A stretch of DNA of 9,776 nucleotides from a bacterium (lineage in GTDB: Bacteria > SM23-31 > JAUVVT01), in contig JAUVVT010000031.1 of assembly GCA_030604505.1 (NCBI GenBank), forward strand, positions 1 to 9,776. The letters are read 5' to 3'. This document shows positions 1-5,887 of this stretch, piece after piece; position 1 is the first letter of the stretch; every line of letters begins with the position of its first letter. Under the pieces are notes generated by a model, which worked only from the letters and a program-made list of their open reading frames with translations, made no database searches and had not been told where the DNA came from. Both the position numbers and the translations under genes were made by a program.

Positions 1-445
1 CAGCAAAAAAATGTCCCCACGATACTTTTAATGATAATACGCCGATATTTATACTATAAAATTTAAGGGGTGAAAGATTTGGTGCAAAAATACTTATGTA
101 CTCCATAAAAGCAATAGCCGCAACGGCAATCGGTGCAGAAAAACCGACAAAAAATGACATCCATCCCGAGAGATATGCCCAGAAAGAACCGTAACTGTGG
201 GAAATATATACATAATCCCCTCCGGCAAACGGCAGCATAGCACCTAACTCAGCAACTGCAAACGCCCCCATAAGTGCGATAAATCCGCCAAGAACCCATA
301 AGCAGATAATCCAGTAGGAATTGGGTATATCTGCTGCCATAAAACCGGGAATGGTAAAAATACCTGTTCCAATCATATTGGATACACCTAAGGCTGTTGC
401 AGTCCAGAAACCAAACTCTCTCGATAATTTTCCGCTATTTTTCAT
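1..445 (-). CDS. APC-family amino-acid permease, N-terminal part (3' end outside window)
   Basis: Reading the minus strand from ATG at 445-443, the frame stays open to the left edge, giving 148 residues without a stop. The start MKNSGKLSREFGFWTATALG is followed by VSNMIGTGIFTIPG, the TM1 glycine-rich substrate-binding signature of APC-superfamily transporters. A second membrane segment follows (WIICLWVLGGFIALMGAFAV), then AELGAMLPFAGGDYVYI, the conserved TM2-TM3 signature, then further hydrophobic segments and GWSVKLS near the edge. The family imports or exchanges amino acids across the inner membrane; the substrate cannot be told from this part. About two thirds of a usual 430-500 residue permease is missing to the left. 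No convincing Shine-Dalgarno precedes the ATG. The gene is divergent from the methyltransferase at 584. The family call is firm and the specificity unknown. Confidence 0.9.
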   Translation of the reverse strand, partial: MKNSGKLSREFGFWTATALGVSNMIGTGIFTIPGFMAADIPNSYWIICLWVLGGFIALMGAFAVAELGAMLPFAGGDYVYISHSYGSFWAYLSGWMSFFVGFSAPIAVAAIAFMEYISIFAPNLSPLKFYSINIGVLSLKVSWGHFFA

Positions 446-480
446 AAGGATTATGAAATATTATTTCAAAATTAAGAAAC

Positions 481-509
481 AATATAATATAAAGAAGACT
501 TTTAATCAA
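481..509 (-). promoter_or_regulatory. Candidate sigma-70-type promoter for the permease
   Basis: Read on the minus strand, a -35-like TTGATT (504-509) and a -10-like TATATT (481-486) are separated by exactly 17 bp. They would start transcription about 30 bp upstream of the permease ATG at 445. The 138-bp gap is very AT-rich, so chance matches are likely. On the other strand, a TATACT at 545-550 could serve as a -10 for the divergent methyltransferase, but its best -35 (TTGAAT, 520-525) is 19 bp away. Confidence 0.35.
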
Positions 510-583
510 TAGCTTTTTTTTGAATATTATTACAATTCTATTTGTATACTATAAAAATACATATAAAACAAGGAAAACAGCAA

Positions 584-1192
584 ATGAAGATATTTAAGAA
601 ATTATCATTAGTTATATTAATATCTCTTATTGCTTTAATCCTTGTTGTCAACTGGGAATTCAGCGGAACAAACTTAATTGCTCAGGAAGAGGATGAGGAA
701 AAAAGTTTAGCGCCTTTTGTTCCATCACCTATGGAGGTCGTCGAGAAAATGCTCGAACTTGCAGAGATAACAGAGAATGATGTAGTATATGACCTTGGCT
801 GTGGAGACGGCAGAATTGTGGTTATGGCAGCGGAAAAATACGGTGCAAGAGGAGTCGGCATCGATTATGACATCGAAAGAGTTATCGAAGCCAGAGAGTT
901 AGCAAAAGAAAAGAAAGTTGAAAATCTGGTTAAAATTATTCACCAGGATGCAATGACTGTGGACCTCTCCCCTGCTACAGTTGTAACATTATATCTTTTA
1001 TCAAAGTCGAATACATTGCTAAAACCAAACCTTGAAAAATACCTTAAACCCGGCTCAAGGGTGGTTTCTCATGAATTTGATATGGAGGGATGGAAAGCAA
1101 AAAAGGTCGAGTATTTTCCGAACGAATACGGATGCGATGAACATAAAATATACTTATGGATAATCGGCGAACATAAGCCAAAAGAAAAATAA
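584..1192 (+). CDS. Membrane-anchored class I SAM-dependent methyltransferase (FAM173/ATPSCKMT-like)
   Basis: A 202-residue protein. Residues 1-24 (MKIFKK, then a run of L/I/V) form a signal anchor or uncleaved signal peptide, so the catalytic part should lie outside or against the membrane. The Rossmann core has motif I DLGCGDGR (70-77), an acidic residue in GIDYD (D94) for the SAM ribose, and HQDAM (120-124). The signature VPSPMEVVEKML before motif I, plus the later VVTLYLL and PGSRVVSHEFDM in place of an NPPY motif, match bacterial relatives of FAM173/ATPSCKMT, which in eukaryotes methylate lysines of mitochondrial membrane proteins. A bacterial substrate is unknown. The ATG at 584 is chosen because AAGGA (570-574) sits 9 nt upstream; a longer reading from TTG at 542 has no ribosome site. 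It ends 32 bp before the convergent end of the homocysteine methyltransferase, with no evident hairpin between. Confidence 0.8.
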   Translation: MKIFKKLSLVILISLIALILVVNWEFSGTNLIAQEEDEEKSLAPFVPSPMEVVEKMLELAEITENDVVYDLGCGDGRIVVMAAEKYGARGVGIDYDIERVIEARELAKEKKVENLVKIIHQDAMTVDLSPATVVTLYLLSKSNTLLKPNLEKYLKPGSRVVSHEFDMEGWKAKKVEYFPNEYGCDEHKIYLWIIGEHKPKEK

Positions 1193-1224
1193 TATACTTC
1201 TGAAAAAAACACCTCATCAATACA

Positions 1225-2106
1225 TTATTCATTCAGAATTTTGTGTATTGCCTTAATATGTGCCGGTGTTGTTCCACAGCATCCGCCTATCAGATTTGCC
1301 CCGTTTTCCAGCAAAAGCGGAATATCTCCGATAAATTCATCAATCGATTGTTCGTAAGTAATCTTTCCATTTCTCATCTCAGGCTTTCCGGCATTGGGCT
1401 TAGCCGCAACCGGCTTTGAGGTGTGTGCTTTGATTTCTTTTACCAGGTCAATAAAAAGAGAACTGTCTAAGCTGCAGTTTGTACCGATAATATCTGCTCC
1501 TTCATCATCCACTATCTGAACGGCTTCTTTTACAGAATTTCCAGTTATCGTGTAATATCCCCGGATAGTTTTATTAAACGTAAAGGAAACAATTACGGGC
1601 AGTTTTGTCAATTTTTTTGCAATCTTCAAAGCAGCAACCGCCTCCCTGACGTCAAACACGGTTTCTATTACCAGACAATCTACACCTCCGCCGAGTAATT
1701 CGGTCATCTGTTCTTCAACCGATACACACAAGTCTTCTTCTTTTAAATCCCCATACGGTTCGAGAAACTTACCTGACGGTCCAATATCCCCAATTACATA
1801 ATGCTCATTTGAACAGACGGATTTCGCTATTTCTGTTCCTGCACGATTAATTTCTTTTACACGGTCTTCAAATCCGCAGCTTGCCAGCCTAATTCGACTT
1901 GCTCCAAATGTGTTTGTTATTATGGCATCAGCCCCTGCCCCAAGATATTCGCTGTGTGCCTCCCTGACTTTATCAGGAAAATTTACGTTCCAGAGGTCAG
2001 GAGCTTCCCCCTCTTTAAGTCCTTTCGCAATGAGCATTGTGCCCATTCCACCGTCCAGCAAAACCACCCGCTCCCGGGCAAGGTCTGCTATTGATTTCTT
2101 CTCCAT
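1225..2106 (-). CDS. Homocysteine S-methyltransferase domain protein (MetH N-terminal module)
   Basis: A 293-residue single-domain protein equivalent to the first module of cobalamin-dependent methionine synthase. It opens with LLDGGMGTML (16-25), the conserved start of the homocysteine-binding TIM barrel. The three zinc-ligand cysteines are present in GTNC (C211) and GGCCGT (C276, C277). IGDIGPSG (105-112) and ETVFD (148-152) are also family motifs. It should bind homocysteine as a zinc thiolate and take a methyl group from a methyl-corrinoid, producing methionine. Context supports corrinoid dependence, as the gene lies 64 bp downstream of the corrinoid protein on the same strand. No pterin, cobalamin or activation module is fused, unlike full-length MetH (about 1200 residues). 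The ribosome site before ATG 2106 is weak, but an upstream start is needed to include the barrel's first strand. A betaine- or SMM-type corrinoid-free enzyme is the less likely alternative. Confidence 0.92.
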   Translation of the reverse strand: MEKKSIADLARERVVLLDGGMGTMLIAKGLKEGEAPDLWNVNFPDKVREAHSEYLGAGADAIITNTFGASRIRLASCGFEDRVKEINRAGTEIAKSVCSNEHYVIGDIGPSGKFLEPYGDLKEEDLCVSVEEQMTELLGGGVDCLVIETVFDVREAVAALKIAKKLTKLPVIVSFTFNKTIRGYYTITGNSVKEAVQIVDDEGADIIGTNCSLDSSLFIDLVKEIKAHTSKPVAAKPNAGKPEMRNGKITYEQSIDEFIGDIPLLLENGANLIGGCCGTTPAHIKAIHKILNE

Positions 2107-2170
2107 AGATTTGTCTTTATTAAAAAATATCCATATTCTATTTAAAGTGAATAAAAAATTTAAATTCTTT

Positions 2171-2800
2171 TTACTGAACTATTTCCTTACAGAGAGTAGC
2201 AGCGGATGTGGCATCAGGCGCATAACCATCTGCGCCAATATCCTTTGCATATTTTTCTGAAAGAGGAGCACCACCAACAATTACCTCCACGCTGTCCCGC
2301 AAATTATTTTCCTGCAAACTTTGAATAACATCTTTCATTGAAACCATCGTTGTAGTGAGAAGTGCGGACATACCCAGAATATTTGCGGAATTTTCCCGAA
2401 CAGCATTAATAAACTTATCTGCCGACACATCTACTCCAAGGTCAATCACTTGAAATCCGGCTCCTTCCAGCATTGAGGCAACGATATTTTTACCTATATC
2501 GTGCAGATCGCCTTTCACTGTTCCGATAACAACCTTTCCAACAGGTTCTACACCGGTCCTTGACAGTTCCGGTTTCAGTATTTCCATTCCTACTTTCATA
2601 GCACGGGCAGATAATAAAACTTCTGGCAGAAAATACTCACCATCCTTGAATTTCCGACCCACTACATTCATTGCGGAAATCAAACCACTGTTCAGAACGT
2701 CTTTCGGCTCTATTCCACCGGATAAAAATTCCTTCGTTAATCTTTCCACTTCACCGGCATTGCCCTCAATTACTGACTGAGATAATTGATTTAAATCCAT
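2171..2800 (-). CDS. Corrinoid (B12-binding) methyl-carrier protein, MtaC/MtbC/MetH-cobalamin-module type
   Basis: A 209-residue protein with the two-part layout of corrinoid carriers. Residues 1-85 form the helical cap (MetH 'B12-binding 2' type; GRKFKDGEYFLPEVLLSA at 48-65). Residues 87-209 form the Rossmann B12-binding domain. The lower-ligand motif DxHxxG is seen as GDLHDIG (D98, H100, G103), so H100 should coordinate cobalt in the base-off, His-on form. The other signatures are SAL (145-147) and VIVGGAPL (173-180), which hold the nucleotide tail. It should carry a methyl group between a substrate-specific methyltransferase and an acceptor methyltransferase. AGGAG with 8-nt spacing precedes ATG 2800. 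Its neighbours are the activation protein upstream (same strand, after a 332-bp gap) and the homocysteine methyltransferase downstream. Very similar carriers serve methanol, methylamine, O-aryl and methionine systems, so its substrate cannot be read from it alone. Confidence 0.95.
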   Translation of the reverse strand: MDLNQLSQSVIEGNAGEVERLTKEFLSGGIEPKDVLNSGLISAMNVVGRKFKDGEYFLPEVLLSARAMKVGMEILKPELSRTGVEPVGKVVIGTVKGDLHDIGKNIVASMLEGAGFQVIDLGVDVSADKFINAVRENSANILGMSALLTTTMVSMKDVIQSLQENNLRDSVEVIVGGAPLSEKYAKDIGADGYAPDATSAATLCKEIVQ

Positions 2801-2856
2801 TTCTTTTCTCCTATTATTATTGGTTAAAAATATTAATCATTTTATAAATACAAATA

Positions 2857-2891
2857 ATTTACGGTTTATGATTTTTGATTTACGATTTGAC
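2857..2891. repeat. Degenerate heptanucleotide tandem repeat, ATTTACG type
   Basis: Five consecutive 7-bp units can be read in register: ATTTACG, GTTTATG, ATTTTTG, ATTTACG, ATTTGAC. Units 1 and 4 are identical and the others differ from them at one to three positions. This resembles the short tandemly repeated repetitive sequences found between genes in several bacterial lineages. The run lies upstream of the corrinoid protein gene and is non-coding. Confidence 0.55.
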
Positions 2892-2920
2892 AAATTAACT
2901 ATTTTTCAATAACCACTCAT

Positions 2921-2961
2921 ATTCCCTCTTCTTATTGCCTCTTGCCTATTGGCTATTCTCT
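2921..2961. repeat. Second degenerate heptanucleotide tandem repeat, ATTGCCT type
   Basis: Near-heptad units follow one another: ATTCCCT, CTTCTT (6 bp), ATTGCCT, CTTGCCT, ATTGGCT, ATTCTCT. The sequence after 2961 (CTATCCC, TCTGCAT) keeps a pyrimidine-rich feel but loses the register. The unit differs from that of the 2857-2891 run, so two repeat families lie 30 bp apart in the same gap. Confidence 0.5.
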
Positions 2962-3132
2962 CTATCCCTCTGCATCCTTATGGCTTGCTTTTCCCTATAT
3001 TTCAAAATCCGCAAATCATCAACTTTCGCAGTTTTCATTACGCAGACAAACATTATTAAATAATCCGTTAGTCAAACTTGCCCTGTCAGGTAAACATTCT
3101 TTAGATTCAAAAATATGGATAAGCTCTTTATA

Positions 3133-3834
3133 TCAGTCAGGAGTAAACCGGGGATGCTTAATCATGCAGTCTTTTTTGTCTTCGCATATAATACAAATAT
3201 TAGGATTTCCCAATTTTTCTTTATCCCCAATCCCCAGAATCGCAGAAATTGATTTTTGAGGTATCATAAGAAAACGGGGTGTTAATTCAACATTTATCTC
3301 GGATGACTTCAGGACCGAAAAAATTTCTTTCTGCTGGCTAATGTCCCATCCGCAGTATCCCGGACTATACCGCTGAGATACCGTCTTTTTATTCTGAACC
3401 GAGGTTAAATAAAGATAAATATGTACATAATCAGCACAAAGTTCAATCAGTTCAGAAGCTACCTCATCAAGAAGATAACCGTGTACAATACTCTCTTCGC
3501 CGTATTTTGTTATTCTATCGGAAACCGGTGAACCAAGTGTTACAAGAAATACTCCTGTATATTCTGCGCCATTTAATGCAAAACCGAGATTTTTACCAGT
3601 AAAGGCCACAGAATTTTCCAGCTGAAGAGAATCCTGTGTTATATGCGCTGCATTATAGATGGAAAATTGAAAGACTGGAGAAGATAGATAAAATACCTCT
3701 TCAATAGTTTTATCCAGAGCTTTCATTAAAGATGAATTAGCCTGCCCGGAATACTTTTTCATTATCCTTTTCTCTAAGATTTCCCTGAGCCCAATAAGAA
3801 CATTATCAAGAATCTTCACTGTTTTTATACTCAC
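3133..3834 (-). CDS. Stand-alone methionine-synthase activation-domain protein (corrinoid reactivase)
   Basis: A 233-residue protein matching the AdoMet-binding activation module of MetH as a separate polypeptide. The key signature is RYSPGYCGWD (155-164), equivalent to the RxxxGY AdoMet-binding motif, followed by LTPRFLMIPQKSISAILGIG (184-203), equivalent to the conserved MxPxxSxSxxxG segment. It should use AdoMet and an electron donor to re-methylate cob(II)alamin formed by accidental oxidation, restoring the corrinoid protein encoded downstream. Thermotoga has a comparable separate activation domain. The C-terminus carries C214-x2-C217-x5-C223, absent from classical MetH, a possible metal or redox site. 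Translation starts at GTG 3834; AGGTGG lies 4 nt upstream. An ATG one register earlier (3836) is followed at once by TGA, so GTG is the usable start. It is divergent from the URO-D-type gene. Confidence 0.88.
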   Translation of the reverse strand: MSIKTVKILDNVLIGLREILEKRIMKKYSGQANSSLMKALDKTIEEVFYLSSPVFQFSIYNAAHITQDSLQLENSVAFTGKNLGFALNGAEYTGVFLVTLGSPVSDRITKYGEESIVHGYLLDEVASELIELCADYVHIYLYLTSVQNKKTVSQRYSPGYCGWDISQQKEIFSVLKSSEINVELTPRFLMIPQKSISAILGIGDKEKLGNPNICIICEDKKDCMIKHPRFTPD

Positions 3835-3974
3835 ATGACCACCTGATTAAAATGCTAATTCATACTTATTAAATATTTTTTTTCTGATTATATTAGAATA
3901 ATAATTTAAAAAAATGTATTTTATTGTCAAGAAATAAATTAAGTAAGATTTATTTTGTGCAGCTATAAATAATC

Positions 3975-4003
3975 TTGCAATTATTACTAAATATTATTAA
4001 AAT
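3975..4003 (+). promoter_or_regulatory. Candidate promoter for the URO-D-type methyltransferase
   Basis: TTGCAA (3975-3980) and TAAAAT (3998-4003) are spaced by 17 bp within the 214-bp divergent gap 3835-4048. Transcription would start about 38 bp before the ATG at 4049. The gap is extremely AT-rich, so the match has limited weight. No cobalamin riboswitch or clear operator palindrome was seen in the gap. Confidence 0.3.
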
Positions 4004-4048
4004 TATGATAAATTTTTAATGCTGTTAATTTAACAGGCAGGTGAATAA

Positions 4049-5221
4049 ATGGCTAACGATTTGACATCTCTTGAACGAGTGAGATGTACGCTTGAACACA
4101 GAGAACCTGATAAGATTCCGTTTGACCTTGGGGGTTCCAAAGTCACCGGTATTGCAGCCACAGCTTATAAAAACTTAAGAGATTATTTAAAATTTCCTGT
4201 AATAGTGATAAGCATTTTTGATATTGTTCAGCAGCTTGTTTTAGTTGACCAGGATATTTTTGATTATTTAAAAATCGACATAAAAATGCTCAACCCGGGG
4301 AAACCAATAGATCCCGGACTTTCGACAGATATTAAACAGGAAGGTAATTATAAACTGTTTGATAATGAATGGGGACAGGGTTGGCGCATGCCGGTTGACG
4401 GAGGATTTTATTACGACATATATAAACATCCGTTTGAAAAAATTACCGGCATTGAAGAGCTTATGAAGTATCCCTTCCCAAAAGCAGATGACCCGGGAAG
4501 GTTTAAATCATTGAAGGATACAGCTCACAAATACATTAAACAAGAAAAGGTTGCTTACCTGCTCGGGCGACCGATAGCGGGAATATTTGAAGAGGCTCTG
4601 CGGCTTCGGGGATATGAATTTTTTCTGATGGATATCGTTCTTAATCCCAAACTTGCTGAATCTATTCTCGATATATTAACAGAATTCAAGCTGAAATACT
4701 GGGACATAGCCCTTGAAGAAGTCGGAGAAAATGTTCTTATTATAACAGAGACCGATGATGTTGCAACACAAAACGGACTTTTTATGGCTCCTGAGATGTA
4801 TAGAAAATTTATCAAACCAAGACATAAAAGGATAAATGATTTCATAAAGAAAAAAGCAAGAACCAAAGTATATATATTTTATCATTCCTGTGGTGCTGTG
4901 AAGGAGCTTATTCCCGACTTTATCGAGTGCGGGTTCGATATATTAAATCCTGTTCAGGTTACCGCAAAAGGAATGGACACAAAAGAACTAAAAAAGCTTT
5001 ACGGAAATGATATTACCTTCTGGGGAGGCGGAATCGATACACAGCAGGTTCTTCCGTTCGGCAGCCCGCAGCAGGTACGGGATGAAGTAAAAAGAAGGAT
5101 CGACGATCTCGCCCCCGACGGAGGATTCGTTTTTAATACCGTTCATAACATTCAGGCAGATGTACCACCTGAAAATATACTGGCAATGTGGGAAACCCTG
5201 CAAAAATACGGAAAATATTGA
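4049..5221 (+). CDS. Uroporphyrinogen-decarboxylase-superfamily methyltransferase (corrinoid-linked, MtaA/MtbA-like fold)
   Basis: A 390-residue protein of the URO-D superfamily. The start LERVRCTLEHREPDKIPFDL is the usual opening of the corrinoid-associated branch rather than of HemE. The H-x-C motif in FYHSCGAV (H279, C281) is the zinc-thiolate site used by MtaA, MtbA and CmuA-type methyltransferases; true HemE lacks it. The C-terminal segment NTVHNIQADVPPENI (363-377) occupies the place where MtaA carries its third zinc ligand, a Cys. Here no Cys is present, and H366 is the nearest candidate. Many relatives are substrate:corrinoid methyltransferases of demethylation systems, and the divergent corrinoid protein and reactivase support that role. 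The methyl donor is unknown. AGGTGA lies 4 nt before ATG 4049. A strong hairpin begins at the stop codon. It is longer than MtaA (about 340 residues) and the URO-D-fold assignment is firm. Confidence 0.88.
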   Translation: MANDLTSLERVRCTLEHREPDKIPFDLGGSKVTGIAATAYKNLRDYLKFPVIVISIFDIVQQLVLVDQDIFDYLKIDIKMLNPGKPIDPGLSTDIKQEGNYKLFDNEWGQGWRMPVDGGFYYDIYKHPFEKITGIEELMKYPFPKADDPGRFKSLKDTAHKYIKQEKVAYLLGRPIAGIFEEALRLRGYEFFLMDIVLNPKLAESILDILTEFKLKYWDIALEEVGENVLIITETDDVATQNGLFMAPEMYRKFIKPRHKRINDFIKKKARTKVYIFYHSCGAVKELIPDFIECGFDILNPVQVTAKGMDTKELKKLYGNDITFWGGGIDTQQVLPFGSPQQVRDEVKRRIDDLAPDGGFVFNTVHNIQADVPPENILAMWETLQKYGKY

Positions 5222-5252
5222 CAAATTTCCCCTTGTGCGAGGGGAAATTTGT
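5221..5252 (+). terminator. Perfect 13-bp stem-loop at the end of the URO-D-type gene
   Basis: ACAAATTTCCCCT (5221-5233) pairs fully with AGGGGAAATTTGT (5240-5252) around a TGTGCG loop. The hairpin begins on the last base of the TGA stop. The downstream T-run is short and delayed (GAGTTTTT, 5256-5263), so it is an imperfect intrinsic terminator. Lying between convergent genes, it may act in both directions. Confidence 0.7.
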
Positions 5253-5268
5253 TAAGAGTTTTTGGGAC

Positions 5269-5286
5269 ACCTTTTTGGAAAAAGGT
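5269..5286. terminator. Second palindrome in the convergent gap, just past the CYTH gene stop
   Basis: ACCTTTTT (5269-5276) pairs with AAAAAGGT (5279-5286) with only GG between, so the outer pairs form the stem and the inner ones open as a loop. It lies 1 bp beyond the minus-strand stop of the CYTH gene (5288-5290). It is plausible as that gene's terminator, though no T-run follows it in either direction. Confidence 0.4.
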
Positions 5287-5287
5287 A

Positions 5288-5884
5288 TTACTTCTTTTTC
5301 AAGATAAGTAACCTCTGGAACTTTGTCTTTTCTTGAACCTTGAATTTTATTTTCAGTTTTTGCAAAAATCCTTTCAGTTTTTTGTTTGCCTCTTCCATAT
5401 TTTCGCTTTCAACTTCTATTTCATAATCAAAGGTATCATCCCCAAAGTTGACCTTATCGAGCTCAAACTTAATCCCGTCATAATAAAAATACGTCCTCTC
5501 GGTTTTCATTTTCCCCACAAGAACAAGCTTTTCATTATTGATTAAATCTTCAATTATTTTTTTACAGTCCGAGCACAAATCGAGAATATATTTCTCACCC
5601 GATAAAACCATTTCCAATTCACCGATTTGAGCAGTCTCTTCAATCTCTTCAGAGATAAAATAACCATCCTTAACCTCTTTCTGTTTTTTAAAAGTAATAA
5701 TGACCTTATCTTTCTCAATTCTTGCTCTCAAGATTGATTTATTTTTTAAAAGCATCATATTTTCAGTGTCATAATAAAAATTCTTTTGAAGTGATATAGC
5801 AGCATCATATTTATCCTGAACTGTTTTGGCTATTTTCAAATAATCATCTTTATTTAAAATTTTTAATTTCAATTCCTTTTCCAT
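5288..5884 (-). CDS. CYTH-domain protein (class IV adenylate cyclase / triphosphatase fold)
   Basis: A 198-residue protein covering a complete CYTH triphosphate-tunnel domain. The diagnostic ExExK motif is at the very N-terminus (E2, E4, K6 in MEKELKLKI). Basic and acidic tunnel residues follow in the expected order: ILRARIE (R53, R55), ITFKKQ (K66, K67), EERTYF-like TERTYF (R130), ELDKV (D143), YEIEVES (E155, E157, E159) and a late lysine in EKTKFQR. The family binds Mg/Mn-triphosphates and includes inorganic triphosphatase, thiamine-triphosphatase and CyaB-type cyclase; the activity cannot be chosen from sequence. C104 and C107 form a CxxC pair outside the core motifs. Its ATG is only 3 nt after the stop of the subtilase gene, and its ribosome site GAGG (5891-5894) lies inside that gene's end. 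It is therefore probably translated by coupling from the same transcript. Confidence 0.88.
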   Translation of the reverse strand: MEKELKLKILNKDDYLKIAKTVQDKYDAAISLQKNFYYDTENMMLLKNKSILRARIEKDKVIITFKKQKEVKDGYFISEEIEETAQIGELEMVLSGEKYILDLCSDCKKIIEDLINNEKLVLVGKMKTERTYFYYDGIKFELDKVNFGDDTFDYEIEVESENMEEANKKLKGFLQKLKIKFKVQEKTKFQRLLILKKK

Positions 5885-5887
5885 TCT

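Larger units (their letters stand above)
2801..3132. other. 332-bp non-coding gap between activation protein and corrinoid protein
   Basis: No convincing coding sequence is seen in any frame. The right part (about 2970-3132) is unremarkable. The left-centre part holds two runs of degenerate 7-bp repeats, listed separately. A plus-strand reading across 2942-3259 is open but runs into the 3' end of the activation gene on the opposite strand and resembles nothing. The gap is long for an operon, so the corrinoid protein may have its own promoter here. No cobalamin riboswitch (B12 box) or strong rho-independent terminator was recognised. Confidence 0.6.

Noticed and set aside
542..583. Upstream TTG extension of the methyltransferase (14 extra residues)
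   Set aside because: No ribosome site before TTG 542, it overlaps the likely promoter, and the extra residues would spoil the signal-anchor start. ATG 584 has AAGGA at proper spacing.
1910..2260. Plus-strand open frame of about 116 codons
   Set aside because: It is antisense to the 5' part of the homocysteine methyltransferase and the 3' part of the corrinoid gene, both of which have strong family motifs. The translation is low-complexity and unlike a protein.
2942..3259. Plus-strand open frame of about 105 codons
   Set aside because: It runs through the heptad-repeat gap into the antisense of the reactivase 3' end, lacks a ribosome site and shows no family motif.
3834..3840. ATG-TGA minimal reading frame overlapping the GTG start of the reactivase as a regulatory start-stop element
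   Set aside because: A single overlapping ATGTGA is easily produced by chance in AT-rich DNA, and nothing else supports regulation by it.
3835..4048. Cobalamin riboswitch in the divergent gap of the corrinoid cluster
   Set aside because: Looked for because of the pathway, but no B12-box-like GCCACTG or long structured, GC-richer element is present. The gap is almost pure A/T.
4049..5221. Annotation as the haem enzyme HemE
   Set aside because: The H-x-C zinc motif, the length of 390 residues, the corrinoid-type N-terminus and the corrinoid neighbours fit the methyltransferase branch, and no other haem-synthesis genes are nearby.
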